From: Acetobacteraceae bacterium | Lineage (GTDB): Bacteria; Pseudomonadota; Alphaproteobacteria; Acetobacterales; Acetobacteraceae | Length of the DNA stretch: 8,616 nucleotides | Assembly (NCBI GenBank): GCA_947478535.1 | Contig: CANJXD010000226.1 | Location: forward strand, 1 to 8,616 | Direction: 5' to 3' | Shown here: one piece after another, positions 5,809 to 8,616 of the stretch | Layout: each line of letters begins with the position of its first letter | Numbering within the stretch: position 1 is the first letter of the stretch | The notes under the pieces: generated by a model | The model's database searches: none | Told to the model about the DNA's origin: nothing | Seen by the model: the letters and a program-made list of their open reading frames with translations, nothing else | Translations under genes and position numbers: made by a program

Positions 5809-7490
5809 GCCGACAGGCGCGCCGCCAGCGCGGCATCCAGCGCGCCACGCCGCGCGATGAGGGACCGGTACCAATCGATCCGGCGCCGCATCTGGTAGGA
5901 GCCCATGCGCTCCGCCGCGACCCAGCGATGCGCGGCCTGCCCGATGGCATGCGCGCGGTCCGGGTTGGCGAGCAGCCCGCGCAACGCCGTCGCCAATGCC
6001 GCGGGGTCGCGCAGGAGGATGCCGGTTTCGCCATCGCGCAGGCTCTCCGCATAGACCGTGGGGCTGGCGAGGCAGCAGAGGCCGCGGGAGGCAGCTTCCA
6101 CCGCCTTGATGTCGGATTTCATCGCATTGAAGCGGGTCTCCGCCAGCGGCAGGAAGGCCAGTTCGCAGCGGGCCATGGTGGCGCGATAGGTCGCGTAGTC
6201 GCAGGACGGTGTGAACCGCTTGTGGCGGGTGGAGAGCGCCGCGAAGCTCGCTTCGTCGTGCAGAATCTCGATCATGAGGCGACCCTGGGCTTCCTCCGCC
6301 GCCGCCCCCAGCGCCGGCAGGAAGGGCGCGATATCCGCGCCGCGGTTGAGCGCGCCGAAGAACAGCGAAAGTCGGCCCGCCGTCGCGAAGTTCGCCGGCA
6401 CCGGCAAGGTTTCCACACCGAAGGGGAAGGCCTCGACCTCCGGGTTCCACTCTCGCAGCAAGCGGGCCAGGGTGGGGGTGGAGGTCTGCACGGCGTGGGT
6501 GGCGCGGAAGGTCAGGTGATGGGTTTCCTCCATCGCGGGCCAGCGCGCGGGATCGTCATCGAATTCCTGCACCAGCACCGCGCCGCTGTCACGCACGGCC
6601 TGCACGATGCCGAGCGATTCCGGGCCGAGCAGCGTGCGCTGCATCAGCATGATGCGCGGCGTCCCGGCATCACCCGGTGGCAGCAGCAGGTCCGGTGCCG
6701 CGATGGTGGCGATGCCGGGCGCGGTCGCCATTTCTCGCAGCGGTTGCAGCACGCGCACTTCGGCCATCGCGGCGACGGGGTCCGCCAGTGTGCGCGCGGC
6801 GATCAGCAGTGGTGCCGGCGGCGTGCGGGCGGCGCGCCAGACATATTGCAGCGGCCGGCTGCGATCGAGCCATCCCGCGGCATCGATGCCGAGGCTGGCG
6901 AGGCCGGGCGCCATGGCACGGGCAAAATTCTCCGCCGCCTCCGCATCGAAGATGCGGGGTATGACCTCCAGCGGCGTGAGCCCGGCCTGGGCGAGCGCAT
7001 CGCGCATCATCGCCGGCGTGAACCAGCGCAGATGCGTGCGGTCATACAGGCCATGCGGCGCATAGTCCCAGCCCCCGGCCAGCAGCCGCGCGGCGAAGGA
7101 CCAATGCTCGACATTCGGGATGCAGACCAGCAGCACGCCATCGCGCGACAGCAGCTTCGCGTCGCGCCGCAGCACGGCCCAGGGGTCCCGCAGGTGTTCC
7201 AGCACATCGCCGAAGATCATCGCATCCAGGCTGCCGTCCGCGACCGGCGGTGGCGTCGTCTCGATGTCGATGCCGTGCACCTCATCCATCCAGGGCGCCG
7301 CGCGCGCGGCGAGGCCTGGGTCCGGCTCGATGCCAATCAGCCTAGTGCGGGGATTGATGCGCCGGAAGGCGCGCGCCAGCGCGCCCGCGCCGCAGCCGAT
7401 ATCGAGCACCGCTTGCGCATCGCGCGGGATGCGGGAGAGCAGGTCCGGATTGGCGTCGGACCCGTAGATGAAGGCGCCATCGTCGGGCAT
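5799..7490 (-). CDS. Bifunctional class I SAM methyltransferase - GT4-like glycosyltransferase
   Basis: The product has 563 residues. The N-terminal half is a Rossmann methyltransferase of the Methyltransf_23 kind: DIGCGAG (30-36) binds SAM, IGIEPDPG follows with acidic E55, then GDVLEHLRDP (94-103), PNVEHWSF and DRTHLRWFT. The C-terminal half (about 225-563) resembles a GT-B glycosyltransferase of family 4: SDIKAVEAASRGLCCLAS (459-476, with E465 in the nucleotide-sugar-binding segment), followed by ETGILLRDPAALATAL. Such fusions are common in surface polysaccharide or glycoprotein glycan loci, where one chain extends a glycan and methylates a sugar. The acceptor is unknown. The start follows a GGAG at 7501-7504, 10 nt upstream. 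It lies 28 bp downstream of the HlyD-family gene on the same strand and is probably co-transcribed with it. Confidence 0.85.
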   Translation of the reverse strand: MPDDGAFIYGSDANPDLLSRIPRDAQAVLDIGCGAGALARAFRRINPRTRLIGIEPDPGLAARAAPWMDEVHGIDIETTPPPVADGSLDAMIFGDVLEHLRDPWAVLRRDAKLLSRDGVLLVCIPNVEHWSFAARLLAGGWDYAPHGLYDRTHLRWFTPAMMRDALAQAGLTPLEVIPRIFDAEAAENFARAMAPGLASLGIDAAGWLDRSRPLQYVWRAARTPPAPLLIAARTLADPVAAMAEVRVLQPLREMATAPGIATIAAPDLLLPPGDAGTPRIMLMQRTLLGPESLGIVQAVRDSGAVLVQEFDDDPARWPAMEETHHLTFRATHAVQTSTPTLARLLREWNPEVEAFPFGVETLPVPANFATAGRLSLFFGALNRGADIAPFLPALGAAAEEAQGRLMIEILHDEASFAALSTRHKRFTPSCDYATYRATMARCELAFLPLAETRFNAMKSDIKAVEAASRGLCCLASPTVYAESLRDGETGILLRDPAALATALRGLLANPDRAHAIGQAAHRWVAAERMGSYQMRRRIDWYRSLIARRGALDAALAARLSAYG

Positions 7491-7500
7491 GGGGAAAAGG

Positions 7501-7504
7501 CTCC
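7501..7504 (-). promoter_or_regulatory. Ribosome binding site of the methyltransferase-glycosyltransferase gene
   Basis: The minus strand reads GGAG here, 10 nt before the ATG at 7490. The spacing is slightly long but this is the only good match in the 28-bp gap after the HlyD-family stop. Confidence 0.45.
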
Positions 7505-7518
7505 GTCCTGGAGGGGTG

Positions 7519-8616
7519 TCACGGTTCCCGGATGCTTTCCTGGAAGCCGCGGATCAGCGGGTGGAGGAAGAATTCGATGACGCGCCGCGTGCCGACCTTC
7601 ACCTCGGCGGTGACGCTCATGCCCGCGATGGGGCGCGCGCCTTCGGGCAGGTGTTGCAACTGCGGCGCACCCAGCGCGATGACGGCGCGATGCAGGGCGA
7701 GGCCCGGCATCGCTTCGCCCTCCGCGGAGCGAGGCGTTGAGTCCGGCGCCACGCTGCGCAGCGTGCCGTGAAGCGGGCCGTGGCGTTGGAAGGGGAAGGC
7801 ATCCACCTTGACCACCGTGGGATCGCCGCCGCTGAGCCGGCCGATATCGGCGGAGCGCAGCGTGATTTCCGCGACCAGCGGCGCACCCAGCGGCACCAGC
7901 GTGACCAGTGCTTCCGCCTCCCGCACCACCGATCCGGCGGAGCGGCGGGCGACCTCGATGACCACGCCATCGGCCGGGGCGACCAGTGTCATCAACGCAT
8001 CGAGGCGCGTCGCCTTCGCCACCTGTTCCTCGACCCGGGACAGCTCGGCATGCAGGCGCGCGAGTTCTTCGGTGATCTGGCGCTGCCAATCCTCCAGGAA
8101 GGCGGTGCGTTCGGATTGGCGGGCCGCGAGGGCGGCGCGCAGTTCCTCCTGGCGGGCCTGCGCCTGACGCTGGTCCTGTTCGGCCTGGATGCGCGTGGCA
8201 CGTGCGGCCAGCGCCTGCAGGCGGGTGCCGATCTGGCCTTCCAGCAGCCGCAGGCGCAGCGCCTCCACCTCCTGCGCGATGGAGACCTGCTCGGCCGTGC
8301 CGGGCGCTCCGTCCGAAAGCGCCGCGATGCCAGCGGAAAGCCCCGCGATTTCCGCCGCGAAGGCCGAGAGCCGCGCATTGCGGAGCGCCGCGCGCTGGGT
8401 GTGCAGCAGGGCTTGCAGCGCGGCGTCCGGGTCCGTGGCGAGCGGCGGTGCGCGCCCGGCCTGTTCCGCCGTCAGCCGCGCGAGCTGCGCGGTCAGCAGC
8501 CGCCGCTGCGCCAGCAGTGCCGCGCGATCCGCTTCGGTGAAGCTGGGGTCCAGCAGCGCCAGCACCTGCCCGCGCGTGACGATATCACCGGGCCGTGCGC
8601 GGATTTCCCGCAGCAC
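7519..8616 (-). CDS. Type I secretion membrane-fusion protein, HlyD family; N-terminus beyond right edge
   Basis: The last 365 codons are visible. The first visible residues (REIRARPGDIVTRGQVLALL) are the first half of a lipoyl/barrel-sandwich domain, so the cytoplasmic N-terminus and membrane anchor lie outside the window, and the GTG at the very edge is not a real start. A long Ala/Gln/Arg-rich coiled-coil hairpin covers roughly visible residues 28-210. The second lipoyl half follows (APADGVVIEVARRSAGSVV). A beta-barrel region comes next (ITLRSADIGRLSGGDPTVVKVDAFPFQRHG). The end has GMSVTAEVKVGTRRVIEFFLHPLI, the typical HlyD/PrtE-like C-terminus. Such adaptors sit in the inner membrane and periplasm and link an ABC exporter to an outer-membrane TolC-type channel. 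The ABC gene is probably upstream, past the right edge. The neighbourhood suggests that it exports the giant repeat protein; this is inference. Confidence 0.88.
   Translation of the reverse strand: MLREIRARPGDIVTRGQVLALLDPSFTEADRAALLAQRRLLTAQLARLTAEQAGRAPPLATDPDAALQALLHTQRAALRNARLSAFAAEIAGLSAGIAALSDGAPGTAEQVSIAQEVEALRLRLLEGQIGTRLQALAARATRIQAEQDQRQAQARQEELRAALAARQSERTAFLEDWQRQITEELARLHAELSRVEEQVAKATRLDALMTLVAPADGVVIEVARRSAGSVVREAEALVTLVPLGAPLVAEITLRSADIGRLSGGDPTVVKVDAFPFQRHGPLHGTLRSVAPDSTPRSAEGEAMPGLALHRAVIALGAPQLQHLPEGARPIAGMSVTAEVKVGTRRVIEFFLHPLIRGFQESIREP

Noticed and set aside
3865..6450. Minus-strand open frame of 861 codons
   Set aside because: Antisense shadow across the second GT41 gene and the methyltransferase-glycosyltransferase gene, Arg/Gly-rich with no domain signal.
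7501..7513. Small hairpin (CTCC/GGAG) followed by T residues between the HlyD-family gene and the next gene, as a terminator
   Set aside because: The stem is only 4 bp and contains the likely ribosome site; the two genes are more likely co-transcribed.
5928..7580. Plus-strand open frame of 550 codons
   Set aside because: Antisense shadow of the methyltransferase-glycosyltransferase gene, rich in Arg, Gly and Gln with no recognisable motif.

Overview
The window looks like accessory chromosomal DNA from a high-GC alphaproteobacterium. GC-rich third codon positions, TPR-type SPINDLY-family transferases and a HlyD-type secretion adaptor all fit Rhodospirillales, perhaps Acetobacteraceae. This placement is inferred from composition and gene content, not from a search.

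Layout, left to right. (1) Positions 1-1814, minus strand: the N-terminal 604 codons of a very large repeat protein that runs off the left edge. It starts with ATG at 1814 and from residue 8 onward consists of 74 complete octapeptides of the type x-T-T-Q-[ILVF]-x-[AG]-L plus a partial 75th. The 24-bp units are arranged in super-blocks of 17, 14, 17 and 17 units. (2) Positions 1815-2068: a divergent intergenic region with a 7-bp inverted repeat, a short palindrome and a weak promoter-like element. (3) Positions 2069-4030 and 4036-5808, plus strand: two tandem paralogous TPR + GT41 (SPINDLY/O-GlcNAc-transferase-like) proteins, 5 bp apart. (4) Positions 5799-7490, minus strand: a fusion of a class I SAM methyltransferase with a GT4-like glycosyltransferase, overlapping the second GT41 gene tail to tail by 10 bp. 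(5) Positions 7519-8616, minus strand: the C-terminal part of a type I secretion membrane-fusion protein (HlyD family), cut by the right edge.

Proposed joint function (inference): a secretion and glycosylation locus for a giant Ser/Thr-rich surface or extracellular protein. The repeat protein has no Sec signal peptide. Nearly every octad carries paired hydroxyl residues. Two protein-O-glycosyltransferase-like enzymes are transcribed divergently from it, a methyltransferase/glycosyltransferase could elaborate the sugar, and a type I secretion adaptor lies next to them. The substrate relationship, the missing C-terminal secretion signal and the partner ABC transporter are not visible here.

Most other long open frames, including a 487-codon plus-strand frame across the repeat array that mimics RTX-like GGxGxD motifs, are shadows of these genes.
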